Counted from the stretch's first letter, positions 43,815 through 52,947 are shown. The stretch: DNA of 64,000 bases from Chloroflexota bacterium (GCA_023381515.1 JAMCQI010000004.1:1-64000); one strand, 5' to 3'. A program made the numbers and translations. The notes: generated by a model from the letters alone, not told the origin.

Positions 43815-44933
43815 CTATTGATCCAGCACTTGTTTCAGCATCTCGACGAATTTCACATTTTCTGCGTGCGTGCCAATGGTGACGCGGATCGCGTCGGGCA
43901 TACCAAAGCCGCCCATGGGGCGCACGATCACTCCGCGACGTAATAGCCCTTCGTTGATCGCTTGCACGGGGAGAGGCAGATCCACCAGGAGAATAAAGTT
44001 CGCCTGGGTTGGAACGAATTTCAGCTCGAGCTCGGCAAAGGCGTCGTAGAGGAAAGGTCTTTCGCGGGCCATGAGCTGGCGAGCGGCCTCGACGTGGGGG
44101 CGGTCGTCGAGTGCGGCAGTGGCGGCGCGCAGAGTGGCATCCCCCGTATTGAAGGAGATCTGGGCATGCGCCAGGTAATCCACCATGTCCGGAGTAGCGA
44201 TCATATAGCCGATGCGCAAGTTGGCCATGCCGTACGCTTTGGAGAACCCTCGCAGGCAGACGACTTGGTCGCGTCCTTCCTGGACATATTCGAGGGCATT
44301 CGAGTACTGCGGGTCGTCCACGAAATCGTAGTAGGATTCGTCGAATACGACGACCACAGAAGCCGGGACGCGGGCCATAAGAGCGGCCACCTCGTCGCGC
44401 GAGACGGTCGTGCCGGTCGGGTTATTTGGATTGCAGACAAAGATGACGCGCGTGCGGTCCGTGATCGCATCCCCCATGCCGCGGAGGTTGTACCGGTAGT
44501 CCGCGTGTGGGACCGGGACGGGCGTGCCGCCGAACATGCGCGTAAATATGCCGTACAGAGGGAAAGTTGGATTGCAGTAAATGCTCTCGCCACCGGCGTG
44601 AAGGAAGCCAAGCGCGATCATCCGCAGAATGTCGCTCAAACCGTTGCCGGTCAGGAAATTTCTTTCGGTAAACGAGGTGCCGAACCGGGCGTTATAGTGG
44701 GCGGCGAGTTTTTGGCGGAGCTGCTTGTCGGCGATACCGGGATAACGGTGCGCGCTTTTCAGCGCCTCCTGAAAGGCGGCGACGCCCAAGGGGGAAGGGC
44801 CGAGGGGATTCTCATTGGAGGCGAGCTTGACGACGTCGCTCAACCCATATTCTGCCTGTACCTCTTCGATCGGCCGGCCGCCCACGTAGGCGGGAACGGT
44901 GAGGAGGTCGGGGTTGAGGTGAAGGTCTTTCAT
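43815..44933 (-). CDS. Class I PLP aminotransferase (HisC-like)
   Basis: Aminotransferase of 372 residues similar to histidinol-phosphate aminotransferase. PLP lysine is in LRGFSKAYGMANLRIGYM, PLP-phosphate contacts in FVCNPNNPTGTTVSRDE, and the C-terminal arginine in DAIRVTIGT. HisC-type enzymes often accept aromatic amino acids. Located between the CoA-transferase side and the molybdenum hydroxylase, it probably converts tryptophan to indolepyruvate for IorAB. A true histidine biosynthesis role is unlikely since no other his gene is near. Confidence 0.87.
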   Translation of the reverse strand: MKDLHLNPDLLTVPAYVGGRPIEEVQAEYGLSDVVKLASNENPLGPSPLGVAAFQEALKSAHRYPGIADKQLRQKLAAHYNARFGTSFTERNFLTGNGLSDILRMIALGFLHAGGESIYCNPTFPLYGIFTRMFGGTPVPVPHADYRYNLRGMGDAITDRTRVIFVCNPNNPTGTTVSRDEVAALMARVPASVVVVFDESYYDFVDDPQYSNALEYVQEGRDQVVCLRGFSKAYGMANLRIGYMIATPDMVDYLAHAQISFNTGDATLRAATAALDDRPHVEAARQLMARERPFLYDAFAELELKFVPTQANFILLVDLPLPVQAINEGLLRRGVIVRPMGGFGMPDAIRVTIGTHAENVKFVEMLKQVLDQ

Positions 44934-44937
44934 CGTT

Positions 44938-47253
44938 CTACTCCTTTTTCTTCAGCTCTCGCAGCACTCGCTCGGCGGTCATGGGCAGTTGGGTCATGCG
45001 CACGCCGACGGCGTCATAGATGGCGTTCGCGATCGCGGGCGCCGTGGGTGTCACACCCATCTCGCCCACCCCTTTGGCCCCATACGGCCCTTCCGGATCG
45101 GCCGTCTCGATAATGACCGATTCCACCGGAGGCATGTCGAGCGCGGTCGGAACACGGTAATCAAGGAAAGAGGGGTTGAGGATGCGCCCCTCACGCACCT
45201 GCAGTTGCTCGGTGAGGGCGTAGCCAATCCCCATCTGAATCCCACCCTCGATCTGGCCCTCGACGTACATCGGATTGATGGCGCGCCCCACATCATGCGC
45301 CGCCACAATCCTGAGCACCCGAACCTTGCCGGTCTCGATATCCACTTCCACTTTTACCGCTTGCGCGCCGAACCCGTAAGCCGCAGAGATATTCCCCTTG
45401 TAGGTGTCCTTGTCTACAAGATGGGTCGGAGGGTCGTACCAACCGGTCCCGACGACGACATTACCCCCTTCTCGATAATGCATCGAACGCACGACTTTGT
45501 CAAAAGAGACCGCGCGGCTCGCTTCCCCTCGCGGGAAGATAAGCCGGCCCCGAGCCTCCAAATCGGCCGCGGGGACGCGGAGCAGCTTGGCGGCGGCCTC
45601 CAAAATCTGGCGTTTGGCATCCTCCGCGGCTCGCTGGGCGGCGTTGCCTGCAATGAAAGTCGTCCGGCTGGCGTGGGTGCCAACGTCCCAAGGCTTGACG
45701 GAGGTATCTGAATTAAGCACTGTGACATCTTCCAAGCAGACGCCCATGCACTCGGCGACGATCTGGGCGAGCGCAGTCTCGGACCCCTGTCCGATCTCGG
45801 TCGACCCTGTAATCAGCGTCACGCGGCCGAAATCGTCCACCTTGACCGTGGCCCCGCAGCCGTCGCTGCGGTAGATGCGCGCACCGCCGCCTACATTTAG
45901 AGTCGCCGCAATCCCAATGCCCTGGCGCAGGTGGCTCGCCTTGTCCTCCGCTTGCGGCTCTCGGTCCTTTTGACGAGAATTGTCCTTGGTTTGCCAACCG
46001 ATCCGCCGGGCCGCCTCGCCAATGCACTCGCGCAGCCCGCAGCTTGTGATTCTCAGCCCCTGGGGCGTCTCTTCGTTGGGTCCGTTGGCATTGCGCAGGC
46101 GGAACTCGACGGGATCCATCCCCAACCGATCTGCCAGTTCGTCCATTTGCACTTCGACGAAGAAGGTCGATTGCGGATTGCCATAGCCGCGCATTGCGCC
46201 GGTCGGAGGGTTGTTGGTGTAGACGACGTCGGCGACGAAACGTGCGTGCGGAACGTGGTACAGACTCGCGACCGTCTCCATCATGACGAGGGGCGTGACC
46301 GCCCCCCAGGAGATGTACGCGCCGGCGTCGAGGAGCAGACGCGCGTCGCGCGCCCAGAGAGTGCCATCGCGTTTCGCCGCGCTGCGAACGTGCACTTGCG
46401 CGGGCTGGCGCGTGGCGCTCGCGATGAATTCCTCTTCGCGGGTGAAAGCAATCCGTACGGGCTTGCCCGCTGCCTTGGCGAGGAGCGCGGCAATCGGTTC
46501 GAACGGATATACGTCGAGCCCGCGCCCGAAGGCACCGCCGATCGCGGGCTGAATGACGCGAATGTCCCGCCCCGGAATACCCAGCGCCTCTGCAAGGTCG
46601 CGCTGGAGAAGAAAGGGAATCTGGGTTGTGCTCCAGAGGGTGACGCGCCCCTGCAAGTCGAACGCGGCGAGACAAAAAGATGTCTCCATCGCGCCGTGAG
46701 TGACGTAGGGGAGGTCGAAATCCCCTTCGACGACGACATCCGCCGCGTCAAAGGCACGCTCGCCGTCTCCGTGCGAATAGTTGTAACGGGTGAAGAGATT
46801 GGAGGCCTTGTCTTCGTGGACGAGGGGAGCGCCTTCCGCAAGCGCGGCGGCGGGATCGAAGAGGGCGGGGAGCGGCGCGTATTCGACACGAATGAGTTCT
46901 AGTGCTTCCTCCGCCGTGTCCTCGTCCACGGCGGCGACCGCGGCCACCTCGTCGCGCCGAGTGCGGACCTTGTCGGCCTTGAGCGGAGTATTGTCGGCGC
47001 CATAGCCAAATTTGCGAGCAGGATTGTCCGCCCCGGTAATGACCGCCTTGACGCCCGGGAGTCTTTTGGCGCGCGAGACGTCCACAGAGAGAATACGAGC
47101 GTGGGGCACGTCGGCATACAGAATTTTGCCGACGAGGGTGCCCGGCAGATGCACGTCGTGACCGTATTCCGCGTGCCCGGTCGCTTTGTCGATGGCGTCC
47201 AGCTTGGGGATGCGCTGCCCGACGATCGAGAAAGCCGGAGGGTTACTTGCCAT
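44938..47253 (-). CDS. Xanthine dehydrogenase family, molybdenum-binding large subunit
   Basis: Catalytic subunit of a molybdenum hydroxylase, 771 residues from an ATG overlapping the small-subunit stop. Cofactor contacts include GGAFGRGLDVYPFEP and RGYGNPQSTFFVEV. The active-site glutamate lies in YGAKGVGEMG near the C-terminus. Such enzymes insert water-derived oxygen next to a ring nitrogen. Hydroxylating the indole C2 of indoleacetate to give oxindole-3-acetate is the predicted reaction, matching the first step of anaerobic indoleacetate breakdown. Other N-heterocycles cannot be excluded. Confidence 0.9.
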   Translation of the reverse strand: MASNPPAFSIVGQRIPKLDAIDKATGHAEYGHDVHLPGTLVGKILYADVPHARILSVDVSRAKRLPGVKAVITGADNPARKFGYGADNTPLKADKVRTRRDEVAAVAAVDEDTAEEALELIRVEYAPLPALFDPAAALAEGAPLVHEDKASNLFTRYNYSHGDGERAFDAADVVVEGDFDLPYVTHGAMETSFCLAAFDLQGRVTLWSTTQIPFLLQRDLAEALGIPGRDIRVIQPAIGGAFGRGLDVYPFEPIAALLAKAAGKPVRIAFTREEEFIASATRQPAQVHVRSAAKRDGTLWARDARLLLDAGAYISWGAVTPLVMMETVASLYHVPHARFVADVVYTNNPPTGAMRGYGNPQSTFFVEVQMDELADRLGMDPVEFRLRNANGPNEETPQGLRITSCGLRECIGEAARRIGWQTKDNSRQKDREPQAEDKASHLRQGIGIAATLNVGGGARIYRSDGCGATVKVDDFGRVTLITGSTEIGQGSETALAQIVAECMGVCLEDVTVLNSDTSVKPWDVGTHASRTTFIAGNAAQRAAEDAKRQILEAAAKLLRVPAADLEARGRLIFPRGEASRAVSFDKVVRSMHYREGGNVVVGTGWYDPPTHLVDKDTYKGNISAAYGFGAQAVKVEVDIETGKVRVLRIVAAHDVGRAINPMYVEGQIEGGIQMGIGYALTEQLQVREGRILNPSFLDYRVPTALDMPPVESVIIETADPEGPYGAKGVGEMGVTPTAPAIANAIYDAVGVRMTQLPMTAERVLRELKKKE

Positions 47254-47707
47254 TCGCCACATCCATTACAGCCTCGACAATCTTTTGATAGCCGGTGCAG
47301 CGGCAGAGATTACCGGCAATCGCTTCGCGGACCTCCGCCTCCGTCGGGTGAGGGTTCCGCTTCAGGAGGGCCACGCTCGAGATGACGATCCCGGGCGTAC
47401 AATAGCCGCACTGGATGCCGCCGTGGGCTACAATCGCGTTCTGCACAGGATGAGGTTGGCCGTCTTGCACCAAGCCCTCGACGGTGGTCACCTCATGCCC
47501 ATCCGCATCCACGGCGAGAACGAGGCACGACGGCACCGGCTCGCCGTCGAGGAGGACGGTGCAAGCACCGCAGTCTCCCGTGTTACAGCCGAGATGGGTT
47601 CCGCGCAGCTCGAGCTTGTCGCGGAGCGCTTCAAGGAGCGTGCGCCGCGGGTCAACGTCCAGTTCGAAAGCGTCCCCATTCACCGCCAACGTGATATGAT
47701 GCAGCAT
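47243..47707 (-). CDS. Xanthine dehydrogenase family, 2Fe-2S subunit
   Basis: Electron-transfer subunit of 154 residues with two [2Fe-2S] clusters. The plant-ferredoxin-type set is GCNTGDCGACTVLLDG with a final cysteine in PVPSC. The second set is QCGYCTPG and NLCRCTGY. It overlaps the large subunit gene by 11 bp and abuts the FAD subunit gene, so the three chains form a standard CoxSML-type heterotrimer. Confidence 0.94.
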   Translation of the reverse strand: MLHHITLAVNGDAFELDVDPRRTLLEALRDKLELRGTHLGCNTGDCGACTVLLDGEPVPSCLVLAVDADGHEVTTVEGLVQDGQPHPVQNAIVAHGGIQCGYCTPGIVISSVALLKRNPHPTEAEVREAIAGNLCRCTGYQKIVEAVMDVANGK

Positions 47708-48577
47708 CTAGTGGCTCAACTCCATCAACTGGCGTCGTGTCAGCACCTCGACCATTTCCGTCCGGTACCAGGCGCTGCCGCGCACATCGTCAATCGGCTT
47801 GGCTTCACGTGCCGCCGTGACGGCCGCTTGCCGAATCCGTTCCTCGGTCAGCTCTTGTCCGCGCAACACCTTCTCCGCCTGTAACGCGCGCAGGGGCGTC
47901 GGCGCGACGGCGCCCAGCACAATCCGCGCGTCGGCGCAGATCGCATGCGCCGTCTTGCCCCTATTCTCGAACTGGACGCTGACGGCCACGCCCACAATCG
48001 CAATGTCCATCGCCGCGCGGTGCTCTAGCTTGACGTACGAGGCGTGGGTGGAATTCGGCGGAGGAACGAGGATCTCGCGCAGAATCTCGCCCGGAGCAAG
48101 CGCCGAGCGGCCGGCGTCGAAAAAGAATTCGTCGAGTGGAATGACCCGCTCACCCTGAGAGCTTACGGCGACCGCGCGTGCCTGAAGAGCCATCAAGGGC
48201 GGCGCCATATCAGCGGCGGGGGACGCGTTACAGAGGTTACCGCCGACCGTGGCGAGATTGCGCACCTGGACCCCGGCCATGCCGGCCGCGGTGCGCGCAA
48301 GCACTCCCAAGCCGTCGCGAACAATCGGCGAGCGGGTCATGTCATTCAGAGTGACCAAGGCGCCGATATGCAGCTCGCCGCGCTCGTCTAGCGCCAATGC
48401 GCGCAATCCGGGGATCCGTTTAAGGTTGACCAGGGCGCGCGGGGTCCACTGCTTGCGCTTCATGCGGATGAGGAGATCGGTGCCGCCGGCGAGGACGCGA
48501 GCTTGTCCGCCATAGTCCCCAAGCAGCCGGGCGGCATCTGCCAACGTCTGGGGAGAATTGTATTCGAATGGTTTCAT
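47708..48577 (-). CDS. Xanthine dehydrogenase family, FAD-binding subunit
   Basis: FAD-binding medium subunit, 289 residues from ATG 48577. The two FAD contact loops are RVLAGGTDLLIRMK and TVGGNLCNASPAADM. The C-terminal CO-dehydrogenase flavoprotein domain (APTPLRALQAEKVLRGQEL) follows. The longest frame reaches 48724 but overlaps iorB and has no merit. It passes electrons from the Fe-S subunit to NAD or another acceptor; the latter is not evident. Confidence 0.92.
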   Translation of the reverse strand: MKPFEYNSPQTLADAARLLGDYGGQARVLAGGTDLLIRMKRKQWTPRALVNLKRIPGLRALALDERGELHIGALVTLNDMTRSPIVRDGLGVLARTAAGMAGVQVRNLATVGGNLCNASPAADMAPPLMALQARAVAVSSQGERVIPLDEFFFDAGRSALAPGEILREILVPPPNSTHASYVKLEHRAAMDIAIVGVAVSVQFENRGKTAHAICADARIVLGAVAPTPLRALQAEKVLRGQELTEERIRQAAVTAAREAKPIDDVRGSAWYRTEMVEVLTRRQLMELSH

Positions 48578-48597
48578 CAGTACTTGTGGCTTGCCTC

Positions 48598-49197
48598 TTA
48601 CGCTTGACCGGCGGCTCGGACGCCCTCGTCGAAAGCCGCAAGGTTCATTTCGAGAAAATGTTCGGGAGAAACACGGTTGAGGGTCTCGCGGAGAACCGCC
48701 GTGGGCACCGGGAAATGAGGGCAAGTGCTGGCCAGACCCAGCAGGGCGACGTTGGCGGCCGAGGCTCGCCCCAGTCTGGTCGCGACGCCGTCCGCATCAA
48801 GCACGTGTAGGCTGATGCCGAGCCGGGTGAGGAGATCCGAGACCTGCGCTTCGGGAAAATCGGGCCGGGCGCAGTTGACGACGAGCGTGCCCCCAGGCCG
48901 AACAAAAGGGAGATTGCGATAGGCCTCGGCGGCGTCAAACGCGAGCACAAAGTCCGCTGTGCTCTGCCGGATCAAGGGGGCTTGGCCGTTCCCGATTTTC
49001 AAATGAGAGACGACCGAGCCGCCCCGCTGGCTCATACCGTGCGTTTCGGCGCCCGTCACGTCCAGTCCGAGCGTCACCGCGGCGGCCGCCAGCAGCTGAT
49101 GGGCAAATAGTACTCCCTGGCCGCCGATGCCCGCGAGAAGGATTCGGCTGAGAGGGAGTGGGGCGGATGGAGCAGACATGCCCTGGGTCTCGTTCAA
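48598..49197 (-). CDS. iorB: Indolepyruvate:ferredoxin oxidoreductase beta subunit
   Basis: Gamma/beta-type subunit of 199 residues that completes the IOR enzyme. It shows LAGIGGQGVLFAHQLLAAAA and ETHGMSQRGGSVVSHLKIG, both characteristic of IorB. Its start overlaps the iorA stop by 4 bp. With IorA it converts indolepyruvate and other aryl pyruvates to the aryl-acetyl-CoA, CO2 and reduced ferredoxin. It also operates in arylacetate assimilation in anaerobes. Confidence 0.92.
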   Translation of the reverse strand: MNETQGMSAPSAPLPLSRILLAGIGGQGVLFAHQLLAAAAVTLGLDVTGAETHGMSQRGGSVVSHLKIGNGQAPLIRQSTADFVLAFDAAEAYRNLPFVRPGGTLVVNCARPDFPEAQVSDLLTRLGISLHVLDADGVATRLGRASAANVALLGLASTCPHFPVPTAVLRETLNRVSPEHFLEMNLAAFDEGVRAAGQA

Positions 49198-51116
49198 GGT
49201 GACATCCTTTGCTGTAATCCGACCTTTTCCGCTAGCTCAAAGATCGAGATCGGATTCGTTTCGACGATGAATCCCTTGTAGCACGCGTCGATGCATTGAC
49301 CGCAATCCACGCAGATGCGCCGGTCAATTTCCACCCTGTTCGTCGCCGGGTTCATGACAAGGGCGGGGCATTCGAAAGCGACCAGGCAGTACTTGCACCC
49401 ATCGCATTTGTCGGTCACTTCGACCTTGATAGGATGAGCGTCGATGAGAGAACGGTCGAACAAGACGCACGGCCGCCGTGCGATCACGACGGCGACGCCG
49501 CCCTCGTCCGCGAGAGCAAAGTCGGATGCTTCTTTTATTATCGCGCGGAACTCGTTTTGCTTGTACGGATCCGAAGTGCGCAAGAATTTCACTCCGCACG
49601 CTTGAACGAGTGTCGGAATGCTCACTCGGGCCCCTTCGCTCCCATCGGCGAGGCGTGTTTGATCGGCGGTCGGTTGAAACCCGGTCATGGCCGTCGTGGT
49701 ATTGTCGAGGATCACGAGAACGAATCGCGCACCGGTGTGCACGGCATTGGCCAGGCCGGTGATGCCCGAATGGATAAAGGTCGAATCGCCAATCGTCGCA
49801 ACGACCGGCTTGTCTTTTCCATCCAGCTTGTAGGCATGATACATGCCGGCGGCCACGTTAATCGCCGCGCCCATATCGAGACAGGTGTCCACGGCGCGCA
49901 AGTTGGTGCCGAGAGTGTAGCATCCGATGTCGCTGGCATAAATGGCGCCGGGGAGCGCGCGGCGGATCGAGTAAAAGGCCGAACGGTGAGCGCAGCCGGG
50001 GCACAGACGCGGCGGGCGCACCGGCATTGGAAGTGATTTCATCAGGTCGGCCGGGATTGAGCCGACCGCCGGGGAGCTCGAAACGAGTCCCGCCTCCAGA
50101 GAGAGACGCCCGAGAATCGGATACAGAGCATCGGGCGACAATTCACCCGCGTTCGGAACCGTGCCGTCCAGCCGGCCGAGCACATGACGCCGGTCGGGAA
50201 TCTGCAACTCGACGGCCGCATCGGGTTCTTCCAAGACGAGCACTCTGTCACAGCGCCCGACAAAATCCATAACACGCCGGCGCGGCAGGGGATGAACCGT
50301 CGCGATCTTGAGGATGGGAATATCGACTTGCAAGTCGGCCACGAGTTCCTGGGCAGTCGCAGAGGGAACGCCGGCAGCGATAATCCCAAGCGGGAATCGG
50401 GAGGCGGCGTTCACCTTTTCTATCCCGAATTCCTGATTCCATGCCGAGTCGTCAAATTCGGCCTCAATCCGCGCCAGTTTTTCGTTCAGCTCTTGATGCA
50501 GGACCAACCGATAGCGCGGTGTGGCCGCCCACCGGTTAATGTCCTTTTTGAAATTCGCGGCCCGGGCCGTCGTTCGGACGTCGCCGAGCGGAATGTTCTG
50601 CCGGGCGTGGGAGACGCGCATGGCTGGGCGCAAGATGATGGGGACGCGGTATTTCTCCGACCACTCAAAAGCCGCGTGGACCAGGGCCTGCGCTTCGCGG
50701 GGCGTCGCGGGGTCGAGCACCGGTACCTTGGCGAAAATCCCAAAGAGGCGCGTGTCTTGCTCAGTCTGCGACGAGTAGGGGCCCGGGTCGTCACAAGCGA
50801 TCACCACGAATCCGCCGACGACGCCGGTGTAAGCTGCGCTGAGAAGAGGGTCGCTCGCGACATTGAGCCCGACTTGCTTCATGGCTACGGCAGCGCGTTT
50901 GCCCGCCCAGCTCGCGGCGAGCGCGACTTCGAGCGCGACCTTTTCGTTCACCGACCATTCGACGTAGGTGGCAAGGCCGAGTTTCTTTTTCCACGCGAGC
51001 ACCGCGGGCAAGATTTCCGAGCTGGGCGTTCCGGGGTACGATGTGAAAACGTCGACACCCGCTTCGATCAGCCCGCGACCGATAGCTTCGTTTCCAAGGA
51101 CAACGACCTGTTCCAT
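49194..51116 (-). CDS. iorA: Indolepyruvate:ferredoxin oxidoreductase alpha subunit
   Basis: TPP-dependent catalytic subunit of 640 residues. The N-terminal pyrimidine-binding part has GVDVFTSYPGTPSSEILPA. The TPP/Mg motif is in TIGDSTFIHSGITGLANAV and ILDNTTTAMTGFQ. PGCAHRSAFYSIRRA follows the family. The C-terminus carries two [4Fe-4S] motifs: CDGCKYC...C and CVDCGQC...C. The second quartet is standard; in the first, FECPALV lacks the proline-spaced regularity but keeps its cysteine. ATG 51116 removes a 53-residue spurious extension. Confidence 0.93.
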   Translation of the reverse strand: MEQVVVLGNEAIGRGLIEAGVDVFTSYPGTPSSEILPAVLAWKKKLGLATYVEWSVNEKVALEVALAASWAGKRAAVAMKQVGLNVASDPLLSAAYTGVVGGFVVIACDDPGPYSSQTEQDTRLFGIFAKVPVLDPATPREAQALVHAAFEWSEKYRVPIILRPAMRVSHARQNIPLGDVRTTARAANFKKDINRWAATPRYRLVLHQELNEKLARIEAEFDDSAWNQEFGIEKVNAASRFPLGIIAAGVPSATAQELVADLQVDIPILKIATVHPLPRRRVMDFVGRCDRVLVLEEPDAAVELQIPDRRHVLGRLDGTVPNAGELSPDALYPILGRLSLEAGLVSSSPAVGSIPADLMKSLPMPVRPPRLCPGCAHRSAFYSIRRALPGAIYASDIGCYTLGTNLRAVDTCLDMGAAINVAAGMYHAYKLDGKDKPVVATIGDSTFIHSGITGLANAVHTGARFVLVILDNTTTAMTGFQPTADQTRLADGSEGARVSIPTLVQACGVKFLRTSDPYKQNEFRAIIKEASDFALADEGGVAVVIARRPCVLFDRSLIDAHPIKVEVTDKCDGCKYCLVAFECPALVMNPATNRVEIDRRICVDCGQCIDACYKGFIVETNPISIFELAEKVGLQQRMSP

Positions 51117-51283
51117 AAGTATTCTTTCGTCGAGAGAAAAGCGGCGATGATCCTGCTCGCCCGGATGGCGCTCGCCGGTGATCCGCTGGTGCGGCGGGTT
51201 GCGCTCAGCCCCAGAGGCTCGTGCAAAACCCCAGACGATCACCGGCGAGCGCGGAAACGGCACGTGAAGGACCAATCAGGTAT

Positions 51284-51886
51284 CTAGCCAACCTTAGGAA
51301 GGCCGGCAATGGCCTTTTGGACTGCTTCGGCCGGGTATTCGTAATCCGGCAACTGCCCCCGGAAATAGGCGTCATACCCTGCCAGATCGAAATGGCCGTG
51401 CCCGCTCAGGTTGAACGCGATCACGCGTTTTTCGCCTGCTTCCTTTGCCTTGATCGCTTCGTCGATGGCCGCCCGAATGGCATGCGCCGATTCGGGGGCT
51501 GGCACGATGCCTTCGGCGCGTGCAAATTGCACTCCGGCTTCAAAGACCGCGTTCTGCATCACGGCAGTGGCTTCGATATAGCCCCGGTCGCACAGGGCAG
51601 AGACGACGGGCGCCATTCCGTGATACCGCAACCCTCCGGCATGGATGGGCGAAGGGATAAAGGCGGAGCCCAGGGTGTGCATCTTGACCAAGGGCGTGAG
51701 TTGAGCGGTGTCTCCAAAGTCGTACGTATAGACGCCTTTGGTCAAAGAGGGCGCGGCGGTCGGTTCGACGGCAATGATCCTTGTCTTCTTCCCTTTCGTA
51801 ATCTTGTCTCCCACAAAGGGCAAAACGAAACCGGCAAAGTTAGAGCCCCCGCCCGCCCACGCAGCCGATGAGGATATCGGGTTCAA
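51284..51886 (-). CDS. TrpB-like protein, C-terminal part (frame broken)
   Basis: C-terminal 185 or so residues of a TrpB2-type PLP enzyme, beginning in sense at [17 protein letters not shown], which is the phosphate-binding glycine loop. It continues through [15 protein letters not shown] and SGIHAGGL-like [14 protein letters not shown], then ends with a [11 protein letters not shown] segment as in TrpB2. The first dozen residues of this open frame are out of frame. It completes the protein encoded at 51840-52649, from which it is separated by a 4-bp tandem duplication. Confidence 0.82.
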   Translation of the reverse strand: MNPISSSAAWAGGGSNFAGFVLPFVGDKITKGKKTRIIAVEPTAAPSLTKGVYTYDFGDTAQLTPLVKMHTLGSAFIPSPIHAGGLRYHGMAPVVSALCDRGYIEATAVMQNAVFEAGVQFARAEGIVPAPESAHAIRAAIDEAIKAKEAGEKRVIAFNLSGHGHFDLAGYDAYFRGQLPDYEYPAEAVQKAIAGLPKVG

Positions 51887-52649
51887 TACCTGCCTTCTCG
51901 AACTGCTGGCGGGTTTCTAGCCCGATGACCGTCTGATGCATCAAGACATGGTTGAGTACACTTCCGAGCGAGTACTTGGTCGTCGGCTGGTGCGTCGCGG
52001 CGTCCTCCACGGCTTCGCTGATGGCGAGACCGAGGGATCCGGGTGTTTCGGGATCCTGCTCCAGAGCCTGGCGCCCGGCGTGGGTATCGGGGCTGGGAGA
52101 AGGGACGACGCTGGCGCCGTAAGTTTCCATGAGCATGCGGCGATACGGTTTCTGCTCGTAAGAAACCTTGACCATGTACACTTTGCATTCCAGTCCGAAG
52201 ATTTGAGAGGCAAAGGCGAGTGCCGAGCCCCACTGGCCGGCTCCGGTTTCGGTCGCCAGTCGTTTAGTGCCTTCCATCTTGTTGTAATAGGCCTGAGCGA
52301 CGGCCGTATTCGGTTTGTGCGAGCCGACCGGGGACACCCCTTCGTATTTGTAATAGATCTGCGCAGGAGTATCGAGCGCGCGTTCGAGGCGTTTGGCGCG
52401 GTAGAGAGGCGTAGGGCGCCAGAGCTTGTAGACTTCAAGCACGGGCTCCGGAATATCGATGTAACGCTCCTGGCTGACCTCCTGCTTGATCAATTCCATC
52501 GGGAAAAGGACCGCCAGGTCCTGGGGGCCAATCGGCTTGCCGGTCCCCGGATGCAGTACCGCAGGAAGCGGTTTTGGCAGGTCCGCCTGGATATTGTACC
52601 AGGCCCGCGGCATCTCTTTCTCACTCAACAGGATCTTGGTTTCGTCCAT
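51840..52649 (-). CDS. TrpB-like (TrpB2) PLP protein, N-terminal part (frame broken)
   Basis: First gene of the catabolic cluster and N-terminal 265 residues of a tryptophan synthase beta-like protein. The PLP lysine is in [30 protein letters not shown] and [17 protein letters not shown] are TrpB2 signatures. The frame stops at GCVGGRGL because GGGC is repeated near 51848-51857 (minus strand); taking out one unit restores [11 protein letters not shown] and joins 51284-51886. GGAGGGAGGAG precedes ATG 52649. TrpB2 makes tryptophan from indole and serine; in this operon it may salvage indole into the pathway. Confidence 0.82.
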   Translation of the reverse strand: MDETKILLSEKEMPRAWYNIQADLPKPLPAVLHPGTGKPIGPQDLAVLFPMELIKQEVSQERYIDIPEPVLEVYKLWRPTPLYRAKRLERALDTPAQIYYKYEGVSPVGSHKPNTAVAQAYYNKMEGTKRLATETGAGQWGSALAFASQIFGLECKVYMVKVSYEQKPYRRMLMETYGASVVPSPSPDTHAGRQALEQDPETPGSLGLAISEAVEDAATHQPTTKYSLGSVLNHVLMHQTVIGLETRQQFEKAGIEPDILIGCVGGRGL

Positions 52650-52768
52650 TCGTTCTCCTCCCTCCCTCCTTAGGAGTTGGAACATGATGACCGTGCGTTG
52701 GCCATCAAGGCTCGAGCAGGAGAATCGGTCTCCGGCTCTCAAGAGTGAAAGGTAATACGACTCACTCG

Positions 52769-52816
52769 GAATTATAAAGGACTTGGGCCCTACCGTCTAC
52801 TACCCCTGCGGGTAGT
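52769..52816 (-). promoter_or_regulatory. Predicted promoter and operator of the catabolic cluster
   Basis: On the minus strand TAGACG, a 17-bp spacer and TATAAT (52771-52776) lie 120 bp before the trpB-like ATG. Overlapping the upstream edge of the -35 is the palindrome ACTACCC-CTGC-GGGTAGT (52799-52816), a likely regulator site. The leader of about 115 nt shows no tryptophan-rich leader peptide or T-box that I can recognise. Confidence 0.5.
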
Positions 52817-52880
52817 TTTGGCCTAATCGGATGCCGCGCTTCTTGTACTAGTTCGACTAGGGCCATTTCACACATTAACA

Positions 52881-52905
52881 GAAAAACGAGCCACAAACGG
52901 GCTCG
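52881..52905 (-). terminator. Terminator after the zinc-ribbon membrane protein gene
   Basis: On the minus strand CGAGCC-CGTTTGT-GGCTCG is followed by TTTTTCTG. It insulates the catabolic cluster from the genes upstream of it. Confidence 0.75.
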
Positions 52906-52947
52906 CGGGTGTGGTCGATCGTGAATTTCAGGTTCTGGCGAGCGAGC

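Noticed and set aside
52753..52766. Functional T7-type phage promoter
   Set aside because: Only the first 14 bases match; the ATAGGG start region is missing and no phage genes are near. Noted as a curiosity for contamination checks.
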